The notes under the pieces: generated by a model
What the model was told of the DNA's origin: nothing
The model's database searches: none
The model's input: the letters and a program-made list of their open reading frames with translations, nothing else
Shown here: piece by piece, positions 1-5,094 of the stretch
How positions within the stretch are numbered: the stretch's first letter is position 1
How the letters are laid out: each line of letters opens with the position of its first letter
DNA from: Synergistota bacterium
Lineage (GTDB): Bacteria > Synergistota > JAGHAJ01
Assembly (NCBI GenBank): GCA_021161545.1
Contig: JAGHAJ010000171.1
Location: 1-5,094, forward strand
Length of the DNA: 5,094 nt
Reading direction: 5' to 3'
Translations under genes and position numbers: made by a program

Positions 1-12
1 GATGAAAGGTGA
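1..12 (+). CDS. Possible last codons of an upstream gene (fliJ?), partial
   Basis: All three forward frames are closed by TGA within the first 16 bases (3-5, 10-12 and 14-16), so any upstream + strand gene ends here. The frame starting at base 1 reads Asp-Glu-Arg-stop, and acidic and basic residues of this kind are plausible at the end of FliJ, the export chaperone usually encoded just before motE/flbB and fliK. Three codons cannot identify a protein. The guess rests on gene order alone, and the true frame could equally be the one ending at 16. Confidence 0.2.
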   Translation, partial: DER

Positions 13-26
13 GTGAGAATTGGTAA

Positions 27-665
27 ATGGCTGATAAAGGGGAAGGCAGGGAAGCATCTGGAGGGCAAAAAGGAAAAGGATGCCTTTTTGCCCTTATTTT
101 TTTAGGAGTTGTAGTTGGCGGAGCTCTCGGATTGCACTTTTCAGGTGTGATTAATCTGAAGAAGATGATATATCCGAGGCTTGTGGAGATGCCAGTAGTT
201 GGAAAGTATTTTAGTAAATACCTGAGAGTTGAACCCGGATGGTTTTTGACTCCACAGGAAAGAAGAAAGCTTGAACTGAAGAAGCTTGCTGCCGCACTCA
301 AGAAGCGGCAGAAGGAGCTTAACGAATTGGAACAAAAGTTAAACCAAAGGGAGAAAGAACTTGAAAAGAAAGAGAAAGAGGTATCTTTGAGAGAGAAGAA
401 GCTGAAGGACTTGAAATTTAAAGCGGAAGAGCTTATGTCTCAGGCAGTTGATTTAGACAAAAACTACAGGATACTTGCTAAGCTGTATAGTGAAATGCAA
501 CCGGGTGAGGCAGCAGACGTCTTTACTAATTTGAGTGATGATATAGTTGTTAACATTTTAAAGAGGATGGATGGGGAGAAGGCAGCAAAGATAATATCTT
601 TGATGGACCCGAGAAGAGCTGCAGATATAACAAGGAGGATGATGACAGGTAAGGAGGTGAGATAA
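27..665 (+). CDS. flbB: MotE/FlbB-type flagellar protein: one membrane helix, coiled coil, MgtE-N-like C-terminus
   Basis: The 212-residue protein has a basic, Gly/Lys-rich N-terminus and one hydrophobic segment (about 19-38). A long charged coiled coil follows (about 76-145), with a clear heptad L84-L91-L98-L105-L112-V119-L126. The C-terminal helical repeat domain (about 150-206) has Met/Pro and Ala-Ala pairs recurring at M157-P159/A162-A163, M181/A186-A187 and M193-P195/A198-A199, as in the MgtE N-terminal domain. Basic residues before the helix suggest the bulk lies outside the cytoplasmic membrane. Known relatives are rhizobial MotE (chaperone of the periplasmic motility protein MotC), Bacillus YlxF, and spirochaete FlbB, which forms the base of the motor collar. 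Its place directly before fliK is the usual one. The start is fixed by TAA at 24-26 just before the ATG; a moderate Shine-Dalgarno (AGGTGAG, 7-13) lies 13 bases upstream, rather far. It is not an Mg transporter, since no transport domain is present. The family is fairly sure; FlbB versus MotE is a naming choice inferred from the neighbours. Confidence 0.8.
   Translation: MADKGEGREASGGQKGKGCLFALIFLGVVVGGALGLHFSGVINLKKMIYPRLVEMPVVGKYFSKYLRVEPGWFLTPQERRKLELKKLAAALKKRQKELNELEQKLNQREKELEKKEKEVSLREKKLKDLKFKAEELMSQAVDLDKNYRILAKLYSEMQPGEAADVFTNLSDDIVVNILKRMDGEKAAKIISLMDPRRAADITRRMMTGKEVR
651..660 (+). promoter_or_regulatory. Shine-Dalgarno of fliK, decides the GTG start
   Basis: AAGGAGGTGA, a full match to the anti-Shine-Dalgarno, lies inside the last codons of the preceding gene and ends 6 bases before GTG at 667. 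The in-frame ATG at 682 would be 21 bases away, so GTG 667 is preferred. With only one base between stop and start, the two genes are probably translationally coupled. Confidence 0.85.
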
Positions 666-666
666 G

Positions 667-2253
667 GTGAAAGGTTTCTTTATGCCTATCCGTAAGATAG
701 GATTTTTGGAGCTCTCTGGGCACCTGAATGGGGCTAAAAAGATGGGTTATATTAGGTCTCCGTCTAACTTTGCTTTTCGAAAACTGCTTGAAGCGATGAA
801 AACACAGAGGATTAATAAAGTATCTTCTGATGCAGAGCTTATGCATTACACATTTAGAAAGAGCATACTGAAACTGATTTCAGAGAGGTTATCATCTGTT
901 TTCCCAGAAGTTAGTAAAGGGAAGGTAGAAAAGGACCTGAAGAAATTACTTTTGAAGCATGGAGTTGATCCTGATAGTGACAGTATAAATAAAGGGATGA
1001 TGCTCCTTGTTACCGTTCAGGAGATTAGAAGTCTTATCCATTTTATAGAGCCTTCTGCTATGGGAAAGGTCAAAGAGTTGCTTTCTCAGAAGGGCAGGAT
1101 AATGGAGGAAATTAGTAAGTATATACGGATAGATGGTAATATCAAGAGAGAGATTGACGGGCTTTTTGAGGAACTGAGGGAGATGGTTGATGCTCTTGAT
1201 GAGGATGTTAAGGTTGATTATCGCACTAAATTAATGCATGTTCCTGAAAGGAAAGAAGGTAAACATAGTTTGGTAAGCAAATTGCAGGCTAAGGAGAGTG
1301 GCACTTATGTTCGTGAGAAAGGTGCAAGAGATATTAGCAAAGATCAGATAACACCGGAGAAGAAAGGTTCATTAAGTAATACGGTGAGATCAGATGTTGG
1401 TAAGGTAACCGTGATGGAAAGGTCTGCGGAGGGTTACAAGCAGATTTTGAGTGCTATTGACAAGGTGAAGAATAACAACCATGATGCAATCAAGGGCAAG
1501 CCTGATGCTGTTGATAAGGTTGCACGCGTTATGAGTGAGATTGCAGTAGAAAATAATAGTAAAGATGTAAAGATGCGTGTGAATGTTGGTGAAAGGCGTT
1601 CTGGTATGTCTTTAGATGTTAGGGATGCTGGTATAATCATGAGGCATGAACAACATGATGCTGGGAAGAAACTTCTTTTGTCGGCAGGGAAACCCTCTGA
1701 AAATGACTACAGAGAGTTTGAAAATGGGAAGGATAAAGGTTTGCCTAATGCAGTAAGTGATTTTAGTATGTCCAATCGGACCAATATTACCCCTAAGGTT
1801 GAAGGTCAAACCCCATCCCTTGGCGGAAATCAGCGCGTCCTTTCAGAGTTGGTTAGCAGACAGATAGTGGAGAGAATGGATGTAGCGCTTGCTAATGGAC
1901 AGAGAGAGATAGTAATGGAATTGCAACCACCGCATCTTGGTAAACTGAGAATACAAGTGTTGATACATGGTAATAATATTTCTGCTAACTTTTGGACGCC
2001 ATTTTCCGATGTAAAGGCGATTATCGAGTCTGGACTTGCTTATCTTCAACAGCACTTTCAAGAACAGGGTATGAACCCGCAGGCTTTTTCTGTGTTTGTT
2101 GGAGGTGGGCAGACATCTGAGAGGCGTGAAGAAGTGGAATATAATGCTTCTGATGGTAGAAAAAGGCTGTTTTCTTCCCTTGCTGAAGATGAAGGGGAAA
2201 TGCAAGTGGAATCGGTTGTTAATGGGCATTATCTTGTGAACTTGGTGGGATAA
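667..2253 (+). CDS. fliK: FliK, flagellar hook-length control protein
   Basis: FliK is exported through the flagellar secretion system, measures the growing hook, and signals FlhB to switch from hook to filament substrates. This copy has 528 residues. The conserved C-terminal domain (Flg_hook family, about 390-480) is clear: it contains E418-L-Q-P-P-H-L-G-K-L427, then a beta segment with an Asn pair, an amphipathic helix, and EQGMNP before a final beta strand (F474-V478). This matches the family pattern L-x-P-x-x-L-G-x-L followed by a helix ending in a Gly turn. Residues about 50-185 look mainly helical and are not recognisable beyond FliK context. Residues about 190-385 are polar, rich in Lys, Ser, Asp and Asn, and probably disordered, as expected of a molecular ruler. 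There is no cysteine and no signal peptide, as is normal for type III export. The start is GTG at 667, chosen from the Shine-Dalgarno at 651-660. It lies between the motE/flbB-type gene and flgD, the usual place. The N-terminal two thirds are assigned by context. Confidence 0.9.
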   Translation: MKGFFMPIRKIGFLELSGHLNGAKKMGYIRSPSNFAFRKLLEAMKTQRINKVSSDAELMHYTFRKSILKLISERLSSVFPEVSKGKVEKDLKKLLLKHGVDPDSDSINKGMMLLVTVQEIRSLIHFIEPSAMGKVKELLSQKGRIMEEISKYIRIDGNIKREIDGLFEELREMVDALDEDVKVDYRTKLMHVPERKEGKHSLVSKLQAKESGTYVREKGARDISKDQITPEKKGSLSNTVRSDVGKVTVMERSAEGYKQILSAIDKVKNNNHDAIKGKPDAVDKVARVMSEIAVENNSKDVKMRVNVGERRSGMSLDVRDAGIIMRHEQHDAGKKLLLSAGKPSENDYREFENGKDKGLPNAVSDFSMSNRTNITPKVEGQTPSLGGNQRVLSELVSRQIVERMDVALANGQREIVMELQPPHLGKLRIQVLIHGNNISANFWTPFSDVKAIIESGLAYLQQHFQEQGMNPQAFSVFVGGGQTSERREEVEYNASDGRKRLFSSLAEDEGEMQVESVVNGHYLVNLVG

Positions 2254-2265
2254 AAGGAGGTGATC
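2253..2265 (+). promoter_or_regulatory. Very strong Shine-Dalgarno of flgD, decides the GTG start
   Basis: AAAGGAGGTGATC is complementary to 13 consecutive bases of the usual bacterial 16S rRNA 3' end. It begins on the last base of the fliK stop codon. Its GGAGG core (2256-2260) lies 9 bases before GTG at 2270, a normal distance. A second GTG at 2268 is out of frame, so 2270 is the start. Confidence 0.85.
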
Positions 2266-2269
2266 TGGT

Positions 2270-2713
2270 GTGCCTTATGTTAATCCTACAACGGGTAGCT
2301 ATAGAGTGATGAATTCTGTTAGGAAAAAAGATGAACCACCTAAAACGACCTTAGGTAAGGACGACTTCTTGAAACTTTTGATGGTTCAGCTTACCAACCA
2401 GGATCCCTTAAAGCCAATGGAGGACAAAGAGTTTATAGCTCAAATGGCACAGTTCAGCACGCTTGAGCAGATTACAAACATGGCAAAGGAGATGAGTACC
2501 CTTAACAAGATTAATAGTTACTCCCTTTTAGGGAAAAAGGTGAAGTTCCACTACTATGATGAAGGTGACCAGGAAGGTACGGTCACAGGTGTCAAGTTTA
2601 CTGAAGCAGGTGTTAAACTGGAAATAGATGATGGTAAGTATGAAATATCCATGGATGATGTGTTTGAGGTCGATAACACGACAGGGAGTGTCGATCAAAC
2701 CATGGGAGGTTGA
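2270..2713 (+). CDS. flgD: FlgD, flagellar hook capping/scaffold protein (short form)
   Basis: FlgD caps the growing hook so that FlgE subunits fold and polymerise beneath it, and is discarded once the hook is complete. The 147-residue protein carries the family's signature N-terminal helix region: G29-K-D-D-F-L-K-L36, then Q40-L-x-N-Q-D-P-L-K-P49, then E54-F-I-A-Q-M-A-Q-F-S-T-L-E-Q67. A small beta-rich domain follows (about 83-135, with LLGKKV and EISMDDVFEV), like the Tudor-like part of FlgD. The Ig/FN3-like domain inserted in enterobacterial FlgD (about 230 residues) is absent, as in the short forms of Firmicutes and some other phyla. Translation starts at GTG 2270. It sits between fliK and flgE and ends in a Shine-Dalgarno that serves flgE. 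Confidence 0.95.
   Translation: MPYVNPTTGSYRVMNSVRKKDEPPKTTLGKDDFLKLLMVQLTNQDPLKPMEDKEFIAQMAQFSTLEQITNMAKEMSTLNKINSYSLLGKKVKFHYYDEGDQEGTVTGVKFTEAGVKLEIDDGKYEISMDDVFEVDNTTGSVDQTMGG
2704..2710 (+). promoter_or_regulatory. Shine-Dalgarno of flgE overlapping the flgD end
   Basis: GGGAGGT lies in the last two sense codons of flgD (Gly-Gly), with its GGAGG core 10 bases before the flgE ATG at 2720. The flgD stop is only six bases from that start, which suggests translational coupling of cap and hook protein. Confidence 0.75.
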
Positions 2714-2719
2714 TCTAAA

Positions 2720-4237
2720 ATGCTGCGTTCATTGTTTACTGGAATATCTGGATTAAGAAATCACCAAACCCTGTTGGATGTTATAGGTAATAATATTTCT
2801 AATGTGAATACTGTGGGTTTCAAAAAGAGCCGAGTGGAGTTTAGAGACCTTCTTTATCAGAGTATTCAGTCTGGATCTGCTCCTCAGGCAGGTAGGGGAG
2901 GGACAAATCCAAAGCAGATAGGGTTAGGTGCACAGATTGCGGCAATAAGTACCATACACACACAAGGAGCTTTGGAGAATACCGGGAACGAATCTGACCT
3001 TGCCATTCAAGGTAACGGATTTTTCATAGTGAGCGATGGTTCAAGAGACCTTTATACAAGGGCAGGGAACTTTGAAGTTGATGCGAATGGTAATTTGGTA
3101 AACCCTGAAGGCTATATACTGCAGGGCTGGTCTGTTGATTCTTCTGGAAATGTGAGTAATGTGCTCACAGATGTGAATATACCTATTGGGCAGAAGTTGG
3201 CTGCGAATGCTACCACGACGGTGGATTATAGCTGTAACTTGGATAGCAGTGCACCACGGGTAGTGACTGAGGATGAAAGTTTTACGATTAGCGCTGATAC
3301 AGTTTCTCTTCACTATGCGTACGATACTGGTGGGGGGCAGTGGGTTGTCTCTGTGATTTCAGGAACAGACGTTTCTGTTGTCTCTATTCCTCCTGCTGAA
3401 GATGGGACGTTTGGGAGCTTATCACAGACAGTTTCTGTGAATGGACATAGGATAAGTATAACTACTGTATCTGGAGGTACAGGTATAAAGTATTATAATG
3501 CAAGCTTTGCTACGAGTCATACAACTTCATTTAATACGTTGGGTAGCCATGATACATCTATAGATGTGTATGACTCCGAGGGCAATAGCTATACTCTAAA
3601 GACGGTTTTCAATAAGGTTGATGACAATACGTGGGAGTGGCGAGCTTACTTACCAGACAACCCATCTGGGGTTACTATTTCTGATAATAATGGTGTGTTG
3701 AGATTTGGTACAGATGGACTCATAACAGATGCAACTGGTGGGCCTATTGTTATAACTCCTACGGGTGCTGAACCTATTACAATAACTCCAGATTGGGGAG
3801 TTGATGACCCTATAAGTGGTGTTACCCAATTTGCGTCTTCTTTTACGACATCGGCTAAATATCAGGATGGTTATACTATGGGTGTCCTTGAAACGTACTC
3901 TGTTGACCAGAATGGAAATGTAATAGGACACTTCGATAATGGTCAAAATGGAACCCTTTATAGGATACCTCTCGCTCTCTTTAATAACCCTGCTGGCCTT
4001 GATAAGGTGGGTGATACCCTGTTTGCGGAGAGTGTAAACTCTGGTGTACCGCAAATTAAACAGGCCAATACTGGTGGTGCGGGTTCTATTACTGCTGGAG
4101 CATTGGAGATGTCCAATGTGGACATGGCGGAGGAGTTTACCAGCATGATCATTGCACAGAGGGGATTCGAAGCAAATGCGAGGGTTATAACGACGGCAGA
4201 TTCTATACTTGCTACCCTTATGAACATAAAGAGGTGA
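2720..4237 (+). CDS. flgE: FlgE, flagellar hook protein
   Basis: FlgE polymerises into the hook, the universal joint between rod and filament, after export by the flagellar type III system. The 505-residue protein has the rod/hook N-terminal helix (residues 1-37, with S10-G-L12 and G23-N-N-I-S-N28, then V32-G-F34). An LAIQGNGFFIV strand follows (94-104), then a D2-like beta domain with I-D-V-Y-D-S-E-G near 281-288, and the returning strands from about 371. The C-terminal helix (460-505) ends with F-E-A-N-A-R-V (483-489). There is only one cysteine, C172, followed by N173, with K159 thirteen residues upstream. This arrangement matches the residues that form the lysinoalanine crosslink of spirochaete hooks (K165, C178 and N179 in Treponema denticola). 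It is about 100 residues longer than the enterobacterial protein; much of the excess lies at about 180-260, between the Cys-Asn motif and the D2-like domain. The two-ended helix pattern is shared with FlgF and FlgG, but length, the D2 domain and flgD next door favour FlgE. Confidence 0.96.
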   Translation: MLRSLFTGISGLRNHQTLLDVIGNNISNVNTVGFKKSRVEFRDLLYQSIQSGSAPQAGRGGTNPKQIGLGAQIAAISTIHTQGALENTGNESDLAIQGNGFFIVSDGSRDLYTRAGNFEVDANGNLVNPEGYILQGWSVDSSGNVSNVLTDVNIPIGQKLAANATTTVDYSCNLDSSAPRVVTEDESFTISADTVSLHYAYDTGGGQWVVSVISGTDVSVVSIPPAEDGTFGSLSQTVSVNGHRISITTVSGGTGIKYYNASFATSHTTSFNTLGSHDTSIDVYDSEGNSYTLKTVFNKVDDNTWEWRAYLPDNPSGVTISDNNGVLRFGTDGLITDATGGPIVITPTGAEPITITPDWGVDDPISGVTQFASSFTTSAKYQDGYTMGVLETYSVDQNGNVIGHFDNGQNGTLYRIPLALFNNPAGLDKVGDTLFAESVNSGVPQIKQANTGGAGSITAGALEMSNVDMAEEFTSMIIAQRGFEANARVITTADSILATLMNIKR

Positions 4238-4241
4238 TAAC

Positions 4242-4250
4242 AAGGAGGTG
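4242..4250 (+). promoter_or_regulatory. Shine-Dalgarno of flbD, decides the TTG start
   Basis: AAGGAGGTG sits 5 bases upstream of TTG at 4256, in the 18-base gap after flgE. No ATG or GTG near it gives the frame of the conserved FlbD N-terminus, whereas TTG yields M-I-K-L, the usual beginning of this family. Confidence 0.85.
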
Positions 4251-4255
4251 GTTTC

Positions 4256-4441
4256 TTGATAAAGCTAAGGAGGCTTAACGGAAAGGAGTTTGTCTTGAAT
4301 GCAGAGCTTATTGAAACTATTGAGAAGACGCCAGATACGGTTATTACGTTGATCAATGAGCACAAATATGTGGTGGAGGATGATGTAGATGAGGTAATAG
4401 GTAAGGTTATTGAATATAAGCAGAAACTTGGCAAAATGTGA
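4256..4441 (+). CDS. flbD: FlbD (SwrD family) small flagellar protein
   Basis: This 61-residue acidic/basic protein has the FlbD family pattern: M1-I-K-L-R-R-L-N-G-K10 at the start, then N15-A-E-L-I-E-T-I-E-K-T-P, a central T-V-I-T-L-I strand, and a charged C-terminal helix. There is no signal peptide or membrane helix, so it is probably cytoplasmic. In Bacillus subtilis the homologue SwrD raises flagellar torque and is needed for swarming, apparently through the stators; its mechanism is not settled. In spirochaete operons flbD lies between flgE and motA, exactly as here. The name is shared with the unrelated Caulobacter regulator FlbD, which is a different protein. Length is typical for the family (about 60-75 residues). 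Translation starts at TTG 4256. Confidence 0.92.
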   Translation: MIKLRRLNGKEFVLNAELIETIEKTPDTVITLINEHKYVVEDDVDEVIGKVIEYKQKLGKM

Positions 4442-4447
4442 TATAAT
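4439..4447 (+). promoter_or_regulatory. Candidate extended -10 promoter ahead of motA
   Basis: TGATATAAT is a perfect match to the extended -10 consensus TGnTATAAT. Its first three bases are the flbD stop codon. No good -35 is seen at the usual 17-base spacing (4419-4424 reads AGCAGA), but an extended -10 can work without one. Transcription would begin near 4453-4456, inside the longest gap in the window, leaving a leader of about 35-38 bases that includes the motA Shine-Dalgarno. The region is AT-rich, so chance remains possible. Confidence 0.35.
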
Positions 4448-4477
4448 GGTTTAAAATATAGTATATAGATGGTAAGT

Positions 4478-4483
4478 GGAGGG
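4478..4483 (+). promoter_or_regulatory. Shine-Dalgarno of motA
   Basis: GGAGGG lies 7 bases before the ATG at 4491 and supports that start over the later in-frame ATG at 4521, which has no such sequence before it and would remove part of the first membrane helix. Confidence 0.75.
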
Positions 4484-4490
4484 CTCCTTT

Positions 4491-5094
4491 ATGGATATTG
4501 CGACAATAGCAGGTATATTTATGGGGTTTGGTTTGGTGTTAGGTGCTATCATACTTGGTGGTAGCTTAGGTGCGTTTATAGATGTGCTTTCCATGATGAT
4601 AGTTATTGGTGGTTCATTGGGTGCTACTATAGCGAGCACAACAATGGAAAATGCAAAGACCCTCCCGGGAATAGTAAAAAATGCCTTTTTCTCCTCTGGA
4701 TATGATCTAAAGGAGACAGTTTCTACTATTGTTAGTTTTGCAGAGAAAGCAAGAAGGGAAGGTTTGCTTTCGTTAGAAGATAGTCTTGTAGATGTCTCAG
4801 ATGAATTCTTGAAAAAGGGTATACAGCTGGTTGTAGACGGAACAGACCCTGAGCTTGTTAAGAACATACTGGATACGGAAGTTGCTTTTCTTGAAGAGAG
4901 GCATCGTGCAGGTAAGGGACTGATGGATACACTTGCTTCAATGGCACCTGCGTTTGGTATGTTGGGTACCTTGATAGGTTTGATTCAGATGCTTGGTCAT
5001 TTAAATGATCCGTCCATGTTGGGGCCAGGGATGGCAGTTGCCTTGATTACAACTTTTTATGGTTCTCTGATTGCCAATGTTATAGCTATACCCA
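4491..5094 (+). CDS. motA: MotA, flagellar stator ion-channel subunit (3' end cut by window)
   Basis: MotA and MotB form the ion-conducting stator in the cytoplasmic membrane that turns the rotor through FliG. The window holds 201 complete codons and one extra base, with no stop, of a protein usually about 250-295 residues long. Visible are membrane helices 1 (about 4-25) and 2 (about 28-50), and the cytoplasmic loop with A-R88-R-E-G-L-L-S-L-E96. R88 and E96 have the same spacing as E. coli R90 and E98, which contact FliG. Helix 3 is at about 152-170, with A-P153-A-F-G-M-L-G-T-L-I-G-L, and helix 4 at about 182-201 ends in A-N-V-I-A-I-P201. P153 and P201 correspond by motif to E. coli P173 and P222. 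The ion used (H+ or Na+) cannot be told from this part; MotB, expected just downstream, would help. The Shine-Dalgarno at 4478-4483 sets the ATG start. Confidence 0.95.
   Translation, partial: MDIATIAGIFMGFGLVLGAIILGGSLGAFIDVLSMMIVIGGSLGATIASTTMENAKTLPGIVKNAFFSSGYDLKETVSTIVSFAEKARREGLLSLEDSLVDVSDEFLKKGIQLVVDGTDPELVKNILDTEVAFLEERHRAGKGLMDTLASMAPAFGMLGTLIGLIQMLGHLNDPSMLGPGMAVALITTFYGSLIANVIAIP

Noticed and set aside
474-644. MgtE magnesium transporter
   Set aside because: Only an MgtE-N-like helical repeat is present; there is no CBS pair and no transport membrane domain, and the context is flagellar.
682-684. ATG at 682 as the fliK start
   Set aside because: It is 21 bases from the only good Shine-Dalgarno, while GTG 667 is at an ideal 6 bases from its end.
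1843-2229. 128-codon minus-strand open frame opposite the FliK C-terminal domain
   Set aside because: The opposite strand carries the conserved Flg_hook domain; this frame shows no motif.
2270-2713. Truncated flgD, because it is much shorter than the enterobacterial protein
   Set aside because: Both the signature helix region and the C-terminal beta domain are intact; short FlgD without the Ig-like insert is common outside Proteobacteria.
3650-4243. 197-codon minus-strand open frame opposite flgE
   Set aside because: It lies fully antisense to the conserved C-terminal part of FlgE. Its translation is rich in Arg, Ser, Ile and Cys without any domain pattern, as expected of a shadow frame.
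3958-4434. 158-codon minus-strand open frame opposite the flgE end and flbD
   Set aside because: It spans two real genes on the other strand and its Ser/hydrophobic-rich translation mirrors their codons; no recognisable family.
4478-4487. Small hairpin GGA-GGGC-TCC over the motA Shine-Dalgarno, as a translational switch or terminator
   Set aside because: The stem is only three base pairs around a four-base loop, too weak to hide the site, and only three T residues follow it, so it is not a terminator either.
4451-4867. 138-codon minus-strand open frame opposite motA
   Set aside because: It is antisense to unmistakable MotA coding sequence, with a low-complexity Ser/Pro/Ile translation.

Overview
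This window is a section of a flagellar gene cluster. Six genes on the + strand are packed head to tail and fill almost all of it. There is no RNA gene, mobile element, CRISPR array or convincing terminator, and no stretch over 50 bases without a gene except the short flbD-motA gap and the first 26 bases.

Layout: (1) bases 1-26 hold the closed reading frames of an upstream gene, probably fliJ by analogy with other clusters. (2) 27-665 encodes a membrane-anchored coiled-coil protein of the MotE/FlbB type. (3) 667-2253 encodes FliK, the hook-length ruler. (4) 2270-2713 encodes FlgD, the hook cap. (5) 2720-4237 encodes FlgE, the hook protein. (6) 4256-4441 encodes FlbD (SwrD family), a small protein linked to motor torque. 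(7) 4491 to the window end encodes the N-terminal two thirds of MotA, the stator proton/ion-channel subunit. Gaps are 1, 16, 6, 18 and 49 bases. Nearly every start has a strong Shine-Dalgarno sequence, and three of the six starts are GTG or TTG. This fits one co-transcribed unit, perhaps with an extra internal promoter before motA.

The genes serve two consecutive jobs. FliK, FlgD and FlgE build the hook: FlgE is the subunit, FlgD is the cap it polymerises under, and FliK measures length and switches export to filament proteins. The MotE/FlbB-type protein, FlbD and MotA concern the stator and its assembly around the motor.

Organism: the order flbB/motE-fliK-flgD-flgE-flbD-motA is the order of the main motility operon of spirochaetes, and related orders occur in Synergistota and some anaerobic Firmicutes. 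Composition is moderately AT-rich, with many AGG/AGA arginine and AAG lysine codons, and the proteins are rich in Lys, Glu and Arg, as in many anaerobes and thermophiles. The most telling feature is in FlgE: a single cysteine followed by asparagine, with a lysine exactly 13 residues upstream. This matches the Lys/Cys/Asn set known to form the self-catalysed lysinoalanine crosslink of spirochaete hooks. A spirochaete is therefore my first guess, but the phylum is not settled by this window alone.
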